Under the pieces are notes generated by a model. It did not search any database, was not told where the DNA came from, and saw nothing but the letters and a program-made list of their open reading frames with translations. Below are positions 46,020 through 54,412 of a DNA stretch of 64,000 bases, in pieces. A program made the position numbers and the translations under genes. Source of the stretch: Eubacterium sp. (GTDB taxonomy: Bacteria > Bacillota > Clostridia > Lachnospirales > Lachnospiraceae); the NCBI GenBank assembly GCA_017477505.1, contig JAFUVQ010000042.1, positions 1 to 64,000 of the forward strand, given 5' to 3'. How positions within the stretch are numbered: the stretch's first letter is position 1; each line of letters starts with the position of its first letter.

Positions 46020-49000
46020 ATGAAGAAGTTAGCAATTTTTCTTACATTTTTAATCATCCTGATGATTTCATTTAATTCATATGCTGCAGAGGATGAGAAT
46101 CCCTTTACAGATGTACAGGAAGGCTCAAATTATTACAAGGAAGTACTATGGGCTGTAAATACAGATCCTCAGATAGTCCAGGGTATAACAAAAGACAAAT
46201 TCAAACCATTTACTACATGTAACAGAGCCCAGATGGTTACATTTTTATGGAGAATGAAAGGCTGTCCGGAACCGGAAACTACTAAAAATCCATTTAAAGA
46301 TGTAAAAACCACAGACTTTTTCTACAAACCTGTTCTCTGGGCTTCTGAGAATAGTATTACCTCCGGTAAGGCTAAGGATAAGTTTGCTCCACTTGATTCA
46401 TGTACAAGAGCGCAGTTTGTTACATTTCTCTGGAGAATGGAAGATGAGCCGGAAGTAAGATGCGATGAAAACCCATTTGTAGATGTTTCTTCAGATGCAA
46501 TGTATACTCCTGCAGTACTCTGGGCAAGCAGATATAAGATAACCAGCGGAAAAGACAGCACTCATTTTGCTCCTAACAACATCATAAACCGTGCCCAGAC
46601 TGTTATGTTCCTCTATAGACTTAATCAGTATGAGCAGGGTGAATTTGACGACGCCACAAGAGACGTTTATATTGCCGATAATGTCGCCAATCTCGTTCGA
46701 GTAATATATGCACCCGGCGATTATGAAGACTCTGTAATAAATGACCTCACTCTTAATACAGAATTTGAAGGTGTAAATGTATCATGGAGCAGTAGTGATA
46801 CAACTATAGTTTCAAACAACGGAAAAGTAACCAGACCTGATGGTGCAAATAAGACTGTTACACTTACAGCCACAGTGAAAGTAAACCAGGCTGTTGCCAA
46901 GAGAACATTTACGGTTAAGGTTATAAGGAATAAGAATATAGATGTAAATGCACTGCAATCATATACTGTTGAGGATATTAGGAATATCAACAAGGACAAA
47001 AAGAATTTCTTTATTGAGTATAATAACTCTGTAATGGAAACTTCTGTAGATGAAGAAGGTATCTATAGCGTTGATTGTCCTTTGTCAGCCATAAATGGTA
47101 AATTCAGTGATATTATCATTGAATCTTCTGAAGATGCTATTGTTGCATTATATGGGATTAATGAAATCTTAAAATTAGATGATCCAAAATCCGAACTGGA
47201 AATTGCCTGTGTCAACTACAGTGAATATGGAACACATTATACTTTTAATCAAATATTTTACGGAATAGAAGTATATGGAAGACACTTAACATTATCTGCT
47301 GACAATTATGGAAATGTTACTTCCGTTACTTCAAGTTGTTACTCGATTGACAAGTATTATTCCATTAAATCTGAAACACAAATATCTGTTGAAGATGCAT
47401 TAAGTATTGTTTATCAATCCTGTCCAAATAATGAATACAATGTTTTTCTCTATAAGACAGTTATTTATAATCTTGATGAGTTTGAGGACAATCCAATATT
47501 TGCTTATATTATTAGTGCAGAACCTTTTGATGATTATGGGGAAACTCCATATACATTTATAATTAATTCTATAGATGGAACAATTATTTTTGAAGGAAAT
47601 AACCAACATAGTATTACAGGAAAGGGACATGACGAAATTGGAAAGCTTCTGGATGATCCTATTCTGGCTCAACCAGGGAGAGTTTTCGAATTCCCCGTTG
47701 AGTATGATTGGTCCGGTCCATTCACAAAAACATACTACATGAAAGATTCAACAAGAAATATACAAGTTTATATTGAAAAGAAAACTAATGAGTACTGTGA
47801 TAAAAACAATACATGGGACGATCCAACTGCTATATCTGCGTATAATAATGTTATTAAAACATTTGATTGGTATAATAAAACACTTAATCGTTTTTCTATT
47901 GATGGTAACGGAGCTAAAATTCCTGTTGTTATACATGCTATAGATTATTATCGTGATAAAAATGATAATTATAAAAAAAAGAGAATGTATGATAATGCAT
48001 ATTGGAATGGTAAATCCATAAGCTACTTTGATAATACCGATAAGAGTTTACCGACAACTGCAAATGGATTTGATATAGCTGCACATGAGTATACACATGC
48101 AGTTGCAAGTTATATTACTAATGATGGTTTTGATCATAGTCATACTAATGGACATATAGTATATGCAATAGACGAAGCCTATGCTGATATCTTTGGCTGT
48201 TTTGCTGAAGGAGATTTTAAAATTGCAGAAGATTGGTTATCATTAAATAATATGAATTGTTTAAGAGACATTGAAACTCCTGAAAACTGTGATTGTCCTT
48301 CTAAATATGAAGGTACATATTGGTGTTATGATACGGATGATATAGAAACATATGCTCACACTAATTCTACTGTAATATCACATGCTGCTTACCTAATGTC
48401 TAAAGGTCTTGCGGGATATGGTTGCCCTTCAATTTCTAAGGATAAACTAATACTTCTTTGGTATCATTCTTTAGAAAATAACTATGATTCCACTTCAGAC
48501 TACTGGACAGTAAGAAGAAATGTTTTATTATCTGCTGATTATCTTGGATTCTCAGATTCTGAGATTGCAACTATTAATAAAGCGTTTGATATTGTAGGAA
48601 TAAGTTCGGATCGTTATTATTCAACCTATGATGATTATATAAAGAATGTCTTAATTTCAACATATGGGATATATGATCCGACGAAGACAACATTTGTATT
48701 TCCACCAAATGTAGTTGAAAATCAATACTCATATTCAGGAAATGGAGGAATTATATGTACTCGAAGCATTTCATATAGTTATCTCTATGGATATGATGAA
48801 TCCAAACGTGATCATTACCGAGAAATAAACGCTGATTTATCGGGTATTTATTATACTGAAATAGGTGATTTTAATTACGATTCAATATCAGACTTGCTAG
48901 TTATAAGATCAGAATCAAAAATTCCTATGGCAGATGATGAAATTCTACAAAAATACTATGTTATTGTTGAATTATATCAAAAGTATTGTAATGTTATTTT

Positions 49001-49433
49001 GCCTATAAGAAGAATAATGCTTCAAGCTGATAATATTTCTATTTCTGACTTCACAGGTTATAATGGAAATCCAGAAAGATGTCTTACTATAGTGAATAAT
49101 GATAGACCTGAGAAATATGTTACATATAACTCTGCCTATGTCGATACTTCCATAAAAGAATCAAATGAAGAAATATTTGTAATCTCATTAAATAATTTCA
49201 AATGTACTAAGTCATGTCATTATAACGGAAAGACTGGTGAACCTACTTATGTTACAATAACAGAAAATGGAAACTCGACAGAAAAAACACTGCTAGATGA
49301 TGGTTATTTCTTATTTATGGATGGAAAAAATAAAACAGATTATGGATTGTTGGGAAAGAATGAAGAAATACTATTTAGATTCTACGGTGGAATAGCCAAT
49401 AGTTTCCAACGAGAATACTTATTTGATCAGTAG
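46020..49433 (+). CDS. SLH-anchored M4 (thermolysin-like) metalloprotease
   Basis: A secreted surface protease of 1137 residues. A signal peptide (1-23) is followed by three S-layer-homology modules (about 27-200, each with NPF.DV...WA...RAQ.V.F.WR). A bacterial Ig-like domain follows (about 210-305), then a propeptide-like region (about 310-560) and an M4 peptidase domain. The zinc motif HEYTH is at 689-693, with the third ligand Glu719 in EAYADIFG. The last 250 residues are a further domain, perhaps with FG-GAP-like repeats (IGDFNYDSISDLLVI). From about 47.0 kb the gene is visibly more AT-rich than its SLH part. It lies between ackA and rpmF, away from other surface genes apart from the SLH protein at 50997. 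Confidence 0.92.
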   Translation: MKKLAIFLTFLIILMISFNSYAAEDENPFTDVQEGSNYYKEVLWAVNTDPQIVQGITKDKFKPFTTCNRAQMVTFLWRMKGCPEPETTKNPFKDVKTTDFFYKPVLWASENSITSGKAKDKFAPLDSCTRAQFVTFLWRMEDEPEVRCDENPFVDVSSDAMYTPAVLWASRYKITSGKDSTHFAPNNIINRAQTVMFLYRLNQYEQGEFDDATRDVYIADNVANLVRVIYAPGDYEDSVINDLTLNTEFEGVNVSWSSSDTTIVSNNGKVTRPDGANKTVTLTATVKVNQAVAKRTFTVKVIRNKNIDVNALQSYTVEDIRNINKDKKNFFIEYNNSVMETSVDEEGIYSVDCPLSAINGKFSDIIIESSEDAIVALYGINEILKLDDPKSELEIACVNYSEYGTHYTFNQIFYGIEVYGRHLTLSADNYGNVTSVTSSCYSIDKYYSIKSETQISVEDALSIVYQSCPNNEYNVFLYKTVIYNLDEFEDNPIFAYIISAEPFDDYGETPYTFIINSIDGTIIFEGNNQHSITGKGHDEIGKLLDDPILAQPGRVFEFPVEYDWSGPFTKTYYMKDSTRNIQVYIEKKTNEYCDKNNTWDDPTAISAYNNVIKTFDWYNKTLNRFSIDGNGAKIPVVIHAIDYYRDKNDNYKKKRMYDNAYWNGKSISYFDNTDKSLPTTANGFDIAAHEYTHAVASYITNDGFDHSHTNGHIVYAIDEAYADIFGCFAEGDFKIAEDWLSLNNMNCLRDIETPENCDCPSKYEGTYWCYDTDDIETYAHTNSTVISHAAYLMSKGLAGYGCPSISKDKLILLWYHSLENNYDSTSDYWTVRRNVLLSADYLGFSDSEIATINKAFDIVGISSDRYYSTYDDYIKNVLISTYGIYDPTKTTFVFPPNVVENQYSYSGNGGIICTRSISYSYLYGYDESKRDHYREINADLSGIYYTEIGDFNYDSISDLLVIRSESKIPMADDEILQKYYVIVELYQKYCNVILPIRRIMLQADNISISDFTGYNGNPERCLTIVNNDRPEKYVTYNSAYVDTSIKESNEEIFVISLNNFKCTKSCHYNGKTGEPTYVTITENGNSTEKTLLDDGYFLFMDGKNKTDYGLLGKNEEILFRFYGGIANSFQREYLFDQ

Positions 49434-49440
49434 CATTGTC

Positions 49441-49527
49441 AAATTATCAAAAAAATGATAAACTATAATATAGTATAATGAATTATAAAATACTATCAAG
49501 CATTATCAAAAATAATCAAAATTATCA
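49441..49527 (+). repeat. AT-rich region with repeated TATCAA/ATCAAA motifs before an ATPase gene
   Basis: Between the protease and the ATPase gene the motif (T/A)ATCAA recurs at least five times (in ATTATCAAAA, TACTATCAAG, CATTATCAAA, AATAATCAAA and ATTATCAGAT), with one inverted copy (TGATAA). The spacing is irregular. It could be an operator or protein-binding array. Similar ATCAAA repeats reappear after the gene at about 50650-50675. Confidence 0.55.
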
Positions 49528-49547
49528 GATGGAATGAGGTGTTTTTC

Positions 49548-50612
49548 ATGAACAGAGAACAAAATCCATTTACACATTCATATGGTAGTGCAGGACAGGC
49601 TTATATAAATATGAACTGGGCAGATAAGGCCATAGATAATTATAGTTTTGAGAATCCCTCTGAATATGTATATAAGATTATCGGAGTAAGAGGCAGTGGA
49701 AAAACCGTCGTACTTTCAGATATTATCAAGTATTTCAGAGAAGATGATTCCAAAAAAAAAGGTTGGATAGTATATGATCTCTCATCTGCCAGGAATCCGC
49801 TCCATACATTGGTTTCTTATCTTGCAAATGAAGACTTTTTGCAGGATAGTAAGAAAAAACTTAAAACCACTATAGGTGCATCTATTGGACTGATAACTGC
49901 TACAATAAACACTGATAACTCTGCAAATGCTTTTTATTATGATGATGAAGTTGAATTAGACAAACTACTTAACAGGGCATTTGAAAAAGGTAAAAAGATT
50001 CTAATATGCATTGACGATATTTCTAAAACAGATGACACAGTTGCATTCTGTTCTGTTTATGCGAAATATATACGAGCAGCGAAGCCTATTTACTTCATTT
50101 GCACAGGTCTCTTTTCTAATATGGAATCACTGGGAAGAGTACGTAATCTTACTTTTTTCAGGCGGGCTGATACAATTGAAGTAAGGTATCTGTCTGATGT
50201 ATCCGTAACTACTAAGTATAAAAAGCTTTTGAATGTAGATATTGAAGAAGCCAGAAAGCTTGCAATAGAAACAAAAGGATATGCTTATGCATATCAAGTA
50301 TTGGGCAGCCTTTACTTTAATAAAAAACCTTCTGAAAGTTTAGAAGATCTAATTGATGAATATGATGAAATACTCTTTACCGAATCCTACGAAAAAATAT
50401 GGGAAGAGCTTACTGAAGGAGAGCGAAATCTTATTAGAATTATTTTAGAACATAAAGACAGAGCAACCATTCTGGAACAAATGGAAAAACCCAAGAATTA
50501 TTCAGAGTTAAGAAGTTCTCTTATAAAAGGTGGAATTATTAGAGAAACCAGCCGGGGAAAGGTTGATTTCGCCCTTCCTCACTTTGAAGAATACGTAAAA
50601 TACTATTGTTAA
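49548..50612 (+). CDS. Orphan P-loop ATPase (Orc1/Cdc6-like AAA type)
   Basis: A 354-residue ATPase not assignable to a known pathway. Walker A is GVRGSGKT near residue 49 and Walker B ILICIDDISKTDD near 150; a sensor-like segment follows (IYFICTGLF) and the C-terminus looks like a winged-helix domain (about 280-350). The ATG at 49548 follows GAGG with about 8 bases; the GTG at 49539 overlaps that site. The layout resembles small Orc1/Cdc6- or STAND-like ATPases found with mobile or defence loci, but no partner gene is present. It sits where relatives usually carry the DUF177 (yceD) gene before rpmF. Confidence 0.82.
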   Translation: MNREQNPFTHSYGSAGQAYINMNWADKAIDNYSFENPSEYVYKIIGVRGSGKTVVLSDIIKYFREDDSKKKGWIVYDLSSARNPLHTLVSYLANEDFLQDSKKKLKTTIGASIGLITATINTDNSANAFYYDDEVELDKLLNRAFEKGKKILICIDDISKTDDTVAFCSVYAKYIRAAKPIYFICTGLFSNMESLGRVRNLTFFRRADTIEVRYLSDVSVTTKYKKLLNVDIEEARKLAIETKGYAYAYQVLGSLYFNKKPSESLEDLIDEYDEILFTESYEKIWEELTEGERNLIRIILEHKDRATILEQMEKPKNYSELRSSLIKGGIIRETSRGKVDFALPHFEEYVKYYC

Positions 50613-50675
50613 TTCTATTGGAAAGCATTGTATTACTAACATGCAAAAATAATTCAAAAATCATCAAAAAAATCA

Positions 50676-50704
50676 TTGACAATAATGTACTACATAAGTA
50701 TAAT
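50676..50704 (+). promoter_or_regulatory. Perfect consensus promoter of rpmF
   Basis: TTGACA (50676-50681), 17-base spacer, TATAAT (50699-50704): a full sigma-A consensus at optimal spacing. Confidence 0.94.
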
Positions 50705-50749
50705 TACGAAAGTGTGATTTTTCGAGATTTTTCCGAGGAGGTGGAAATA

Positions 50750-50929
50750 GTGTCAATCTGTCCAAAGGGTAAGATATCTAAAGCAAGAAGAGATAAGAGA
50801 AGAGCAAACTGGAAGATGAGTGCTCCAAATCTTGTTAAGTGCAGCAAGTGCGGCGAGCTTATGATGCCACACAGAGTTTGCAAGAACTGCGGATCTTACA
50901 ACAAGAAAGAGATCGTTGCAGCTGATTAA
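50750..50929 (+). CDS. rpmF: 50S ribosomal protein L32
   Basis: A 59-residue zinc-type L32: basic start (ISKARRDKRRANWKM), then SAPNLVKCSKCGEL and HRVCKNCGSYNKKE with the four zinc cysteines as CxxC pairs. The start is GTG at 50750, 8 bases after GAGGAGG (50735-50741). The upstream open frame from 50606 is untranslated leader and promoter. It is transcribed alone between a perfect promoter and a strong terminator. Confidence 0.96.
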   Translation: MSICPKGKISKARRDKRRANWKMSAPNLVKCSKCGELMMPHRVCKNCGSYNKKEIVAAD

Positions 50930-50949
50930 TTTGAAGTGATTATGAGAAG

Positions 50950-50977
50950 GCCTTGAAGTTTCTTCAAGGCTTTTTTT
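50950..50977 (+). terminator. Terminator after rpmF
   Basis: GCCTTGAAG (50950-50958) pairs with CTTCAAGGC (50962-50970), followed by seven T. It uncouples rpmF from plsX. Confidence 0.93.
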
Positions 50978-50996
50978 CAGTATTTAATTAGGTTAC

Positions 50997-52589
50997 ATGA
51001 TGATTATTAACAGAAGCATGAAAAAGTTCATAATTATAACTCTGATCACGGCTATTCTTGCTATGTCTATAAATTATGTCATGAGTCCACTGTGTGTTTA
51101 TGCCGGTACAGTTCCGAACGACCTTCTTCATTCTTTGTCCGATGCTGTCCATACAGCTACGGATTCTGATGCTGAAGGCTTCACAGATATCAATGAAAGT
51201 GATTTCTTCTATGATTCTGTAATATGGGCATATAGTGGACGTGAGCCTCAGATTGTATCCGGCGTTTCAAAAAATGAGTTTAAGCCATATAATATCTGCA
51301 ACAGGGCTCAGGTGGTTATATTTCTCTGGCGTTACTTCGGATGTCCCGAACCCAAAAGCATAAATAATCCATTTTCTGATGTATCAGCCGGTGACTTTTA
51401 CTACAAGCCTGTTCTCTGGGCTTATGAAAACGGTATATCCTCCGGTATAAAGAAGAATATCTTCGGAATACTTAATCCTTGTTCCAGGGCTCAGTTTGCT
51501 ACCATGCTCTGGAGAGCAGCAGGAAAACCTGAACCGGCAAGTCTGAAGAATCCATTTGCAGACATCCCTCAGAATTCACTTTATGCTGATGCTGTTTTAT
51601 GGGCGTATGAGAAGAGGATTACATCCGGTAAAAATGCCACTCATTTTAATCCAAATGCATCTATTAATCGTGCCCAGGCTATAGTATTCATTTATAATTA
51701 CTATAACCCGTCAGGACTTCATCAGACCATACTCGACGGAACCGACTACAAGGATGTATATGATTATGAATACTACTCATCCCATAATTCTGATGTAGTT
51801 ATAAATTACGGAGATGATGAGGGAAGAGTACTGAGGCATTTTGTTGATTATGGTATGTATGAAGGAAGACGCGGTTCTGTAGAATTTAATGTCTTTAATT
51901 ATATATGCCGCTACAGCGATCTGCATAACAGCTATAAGTATGAGTATAAATACTATTACATTCATTATATGAGATTTGGTAAAGCTGAAGGACGTATTGC
52001 AAACGGAAATTCCACACAAAGTGAAGCCAAGGATGCTATAAAGGCAACAACGGGTGTCAGCTACATTGATGAGGAACCACTTTATGCAAATGACAAATTT
52101 GTCTTTATCGGTGACTCCAGAATGTTCAGAATGGAAAAGCTTTTTGGTGACCGGGGCGGAACCTATATAGCACAGAGTTCCCTCGGCCTGGACTGGATGA
52201 AATCTCAGAAAGACAGATACTTAGGTCTTAAAGACAAATACATCATCATGAATATGGGTGTAAATGACATGTATAATGTAGATAAGTATCTTGAATTCTA
52301 CAGGACACTGCCTGCTGATTTTGTTGCCAATAATAAGGTAATAGTCCTCTCTGTTAATCCTGTGGAAGACGGCAAAGACTTTGCTCTTGAATATGAAAAG
52401 TATAATGCAGATGTTGATGCCTTCAACAGGAAGATCAAAGAGAACCTTCCAAAGAATCTGATTTATATGGATTCAAATACATATCTTAAAACTAAAGGGT
52501 ATGTAACCTATGACGGACTTCACTATGATGACAACACTAATATTAAGCTTTATAATTTTATGATCAGGTCATGTAATGCACTGAAATAA
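50997..52589 (+). CDS. SLH-anchored SGNH/GDSL-type hydrolase with Tyr-rich repeats
   Basis: A secreted surface esterase of 530 residues. A signal segment (about 6-36) is followed by three SLH modules (about 60-235, the same variant as the protease at 46020). Two Tyr-rich repeats follow (about 245-335), each ending YG(M/K)xEGR-like, a module common in Lachnospiraceae wall proteins. The C-terminal SGNH fold has block I FIGDSRM, block III MGVNDMY and block V DGLHYDD, giving the Ser-Asp-His triad. A likely role is de-acylation of wall or host glycans (inference). The RBS is weak, and an ATG one codon downstream is also possible. Confidence 0.9.
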   Translation: MMIINRSMKKFIIITLITAILAMSINYVMSPLCVYAGTVPNDLLHSLSDAVHTATDSDAEGFTDINESDFFYDSVIWAYSGREPQIVSGVSKNEFKPYNICNRAQVVIFLWRYFGCPEPKSINNPFSDVSAGDFYYKPVLWAYENGISSGIKKNIFGILNPCSRAQFATMLWRAAGKPEPASLKNPFADIPQNSLYADAVLWAYEKRITSGKNATHFNPNASINRAQAIVFIYNYYNPSGLHQTILDGTDYKDVYDYEYYSSHNSDVVINYGDDEGRVLRHFVDYGMYEGRRGSVEFNVFNYICRYSDLHNSYKYEYKYYYIHYMRFGKAEGRIANGNSTQSEAKDAIKATTGVSYIDEEPLYANDKFVFIGDSRMFRMEKLFGDRGGTYIAQSSLGLDWMKSQKDRYLGLKDKYIIMNMGVNDMYNVDKYLEFYRTLPADFVANNKVIVLSVNPVEDGKDFALEYEKYNADVDAFNRKIKENLPKNLIYMDSNTYLKTKGYVTYDGLHYDDNTNIKLYNFMIRSCNALK

Positions 52590-52609
52590 AACGTAAAGTT
52601 GTTTATAAT
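52581..52609 (+). promoter_or_regulatory. Probable promoter of the plsX operon
   Basis: CTGAAA (52581-52586), 17-base spacer, perfect TATAAT (52604-52609), with the -35 overlapping the stop region of the SGNH gene. Confidence 0.55.
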
Positions 52610-52690
52610 TTAGAGATGTGTTAAAATCAACTCTATCTGTGGACTAAAGACAAAGTAGCATATTATTACTTATAAGAGGTGCATAAAAAA

Positions 52691-53713
52691 ATGAAAAATA
52701 TCAATATTGCTATTGATACACTTGGTGGAGATAATGGCCTTGTAACAGTAGTTAAGGGCGCAGTTACGGGAGTTAATCAGAATAAAAATGTATATGTTCA
52801 TCTGTGTGGCCCGGAGAATGCTATCAAGAAACAGCTCAGCGAATATGAATATGATAAAAACCGGATTATAGTTGTAAATGCAACTGAAGAAATAACAACT
52901 CATGATCACCCGGTAGAAGCCGTAAGAAATAAGAAGGATTCTTCCATGGTCGTAGCTCTCAGCCTGGTAAAAGACGGCACCTGTGATGCATTTATCTCAT
53001 CAGGTAATTCAGGAGCCATTCTTGCAGGTGGTCAGTTTGTAGTAGGCCGTGCCAAAGGAGTGAAGAGAACACCTCTAGCGCATATGCTTCCAACAAGTAA
53101 AGAACCGTCACTTCTTCTTGACTGCGGTGCAAATGTAGATGTTAAGCCTGAAGTTCTGGTCCAGTTTGCCAAGATGGGTTCTATATATATGGAAAATGTA
53201 GTCGGCAAGAAAAAACCGACTGTTGCCATAGTTAATATCGGAACTGAAGAAGAAAAGGGCAATGCTCTTGTAAAGGCTACGATTCCTCTTCTTAAGGAAT
53301 GTAAGGATATTAATTTTATAGGCTGCATCGAATCACGTGAGATTCCGAACGGAAAAGCAGATGTTATAGTTGCTGAAGGTTTTGTCGGAAATACTATAAT
53401 CAAGCTTTATGAAGGACTTTCCAAAATGCTCCTTAAGGAAATCAAGGGAGCCATGATGAGTAACTTCTCCAGCAAGATAGGTGCGCTTCTTATTAAAAAG
53501 TCACTCAAAAATACATTATCACGTTTCAATGCCCGCGAAGCCGGCGGAGCACCACTTCTCGGACTTAAAGGTCTTGTTGTAAAGATACACGGTAATTCCA
53601 AAGAGGATGAAGTTATCTCAGCTATCAAGCAGTGCGTAGAATTCGTTGAAAAAGACGTAAACGGAAAGATTATTGAAGGTATAGCAGAAGAGTCAAAAGA
53701 GGAAACAGTATGA
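52691..53713 (+). CDS. plsX: Phosphate acyltransferase PlsX
   Basis: Converts acyl-ACP to acyl phosphate at the start of phospholipid synthesis. The ATG at 52691 is preferred: AAGAGGTG at 52673-52680 fits it, whereas the GTG at 52679 is part of that site. Motifs: NIAIDTLGGDNG, ISSGNSGAILAGG, RTPLAHMLPT, LLDCGANVDVKP, VAEGFVGNTIIKLYEG and EAGGAPLLGLKG. Length of 340 is normal. It overlaps rnc by 4 bases; the acpP gene that often lies between them is absent. Confidence 0.95.
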   Translation: MKNINIAIDTLGGDNGLVTVVKGAVTGVNQNKNVYVHLCGPENAIKKQLSEYEYDKNRIIVVNATEEITTHDHPVEAVRNKKDSSMVVALSLVKDGTCDAFISSGNSGAILAGGQFVVGRAKGVKRTPLAHMLPTSKEPSLLLDCGANVDVKPEVLVQFAKMGSIYMENVVGKKKPTVAIVNIGTEEEKGNALVKATIPLLKECKDINFIGCIESREIPNGKADVIVAEGFVGNTIIKLYEGLSKMLLKEIKGAMMSNFSSKIGALLIKKSLKNTLSRFNAREAGGAPLLGLKGLVVKIHGNSKEDEVISAIKQCVEFVEKDVNGKIIEGIAEESKEETV

Positions 53714-54405
53714 CATACAGTACAAATGATTATACAGAGCTTGAAGAGAAGCTGGGTTATAAGTTTAAGGACCCAGACCACTTAGACACAGCATTCACTC
53801 ACAAGTCATTTGCAAATGAATACAGACTTGCAAAGGTTGTATCCTACGAAAGATACGAGTTTCTGGGTGATGCGATACTTGAGTTTCTGTCAAGCAGGGA
53901 ACTTTTCAAGCGTTATCCTGAAATGCCTGAAGGTGAAATGACCAAACTTCGTGCCAGCCTCGTATGTGAATTATCTCTTTCACAGATATCAAGAGAACTG
54001 GGGTTCGGTGCTTATCTCTATCTGAGTAAAGGCGAAGAGCTTACAGGGGGAAGAGACAGGAATTCAATTCTCTGTGACCTTTTTGAGTCAGTTCTCGGTG
54101 CTATTTATATTGATGGCGGTATCAGACCTGCAGGGAAATTCGTTAATCGTTTTCTGCTGAATGATATTGATAAGACCAGTGCATTTTATGATGCAAAAAC
54201 AGTTCTTCAGGAATATGCTCAGAGGAATAATCTTCCTCTAAAATATGATCTGATAAATGTAACAGGACCTGATCACAATAAAACATATACCGTAAGCGTA
54301 GTTCTTGGCGATAAGACATATGCCACGGCTTCCGGTCATACCATAAAGTCTGCGGAGCAGCTTGCTGCACACAGCACGATAACAGAAATAAACGATAAGG
54401 ACTAA
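53710..54405 (+). CDS. rnc: Ribonuclease III
   Basis: Double-strand-specific endoribonuclease for rRNA and mRNA processing. The catalytic signature YERYEFLGDAILEFLSSREL is near residue 40; the later ESVLGAIYIDGG carries the second acidic pair. A C-terminal dsRNA-binding domain runs from about 155. Length of 231 is normal. ATGA overlap with plsX; smc follows after 7 bases. Confidence 0.96.
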   Translation: MTYSTNDYTELEEKLGYKFKDPDHLDTAFTHKSFANEYRLAKVVSYERYEFLGDAILEFLSSRELFKRYPEMPEGEMTKLRASLVCELSLSQISRELGFGAYLYLSKGEELTGGRDRNSILCDLFESVLGAIYIDGGIRPAGKFVNRFLLNDIDKTSAFYDAKTVLQEYAQRNNLPLKYDLINVTGPDHNKTYTVSVVLGDKTYATASGHTIKSAEQLAAHSTITEINDKD

Positions 54406-54412
54406 ACTTCGA

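Noticed and set aside
50606-50749. N-terminal extension of L32 from an earlier ATG
   Set aside because: That stretch contains a perfect promoter and the RBS; L32 begins naturally at the GTG at 50750.
46020-52589. Prophage or integrative element
   Set aside because: No integrase, transposase, phage structural gene, tRNA or flanking direct repeats were seen; only a composition shift and an orphan ATPase.
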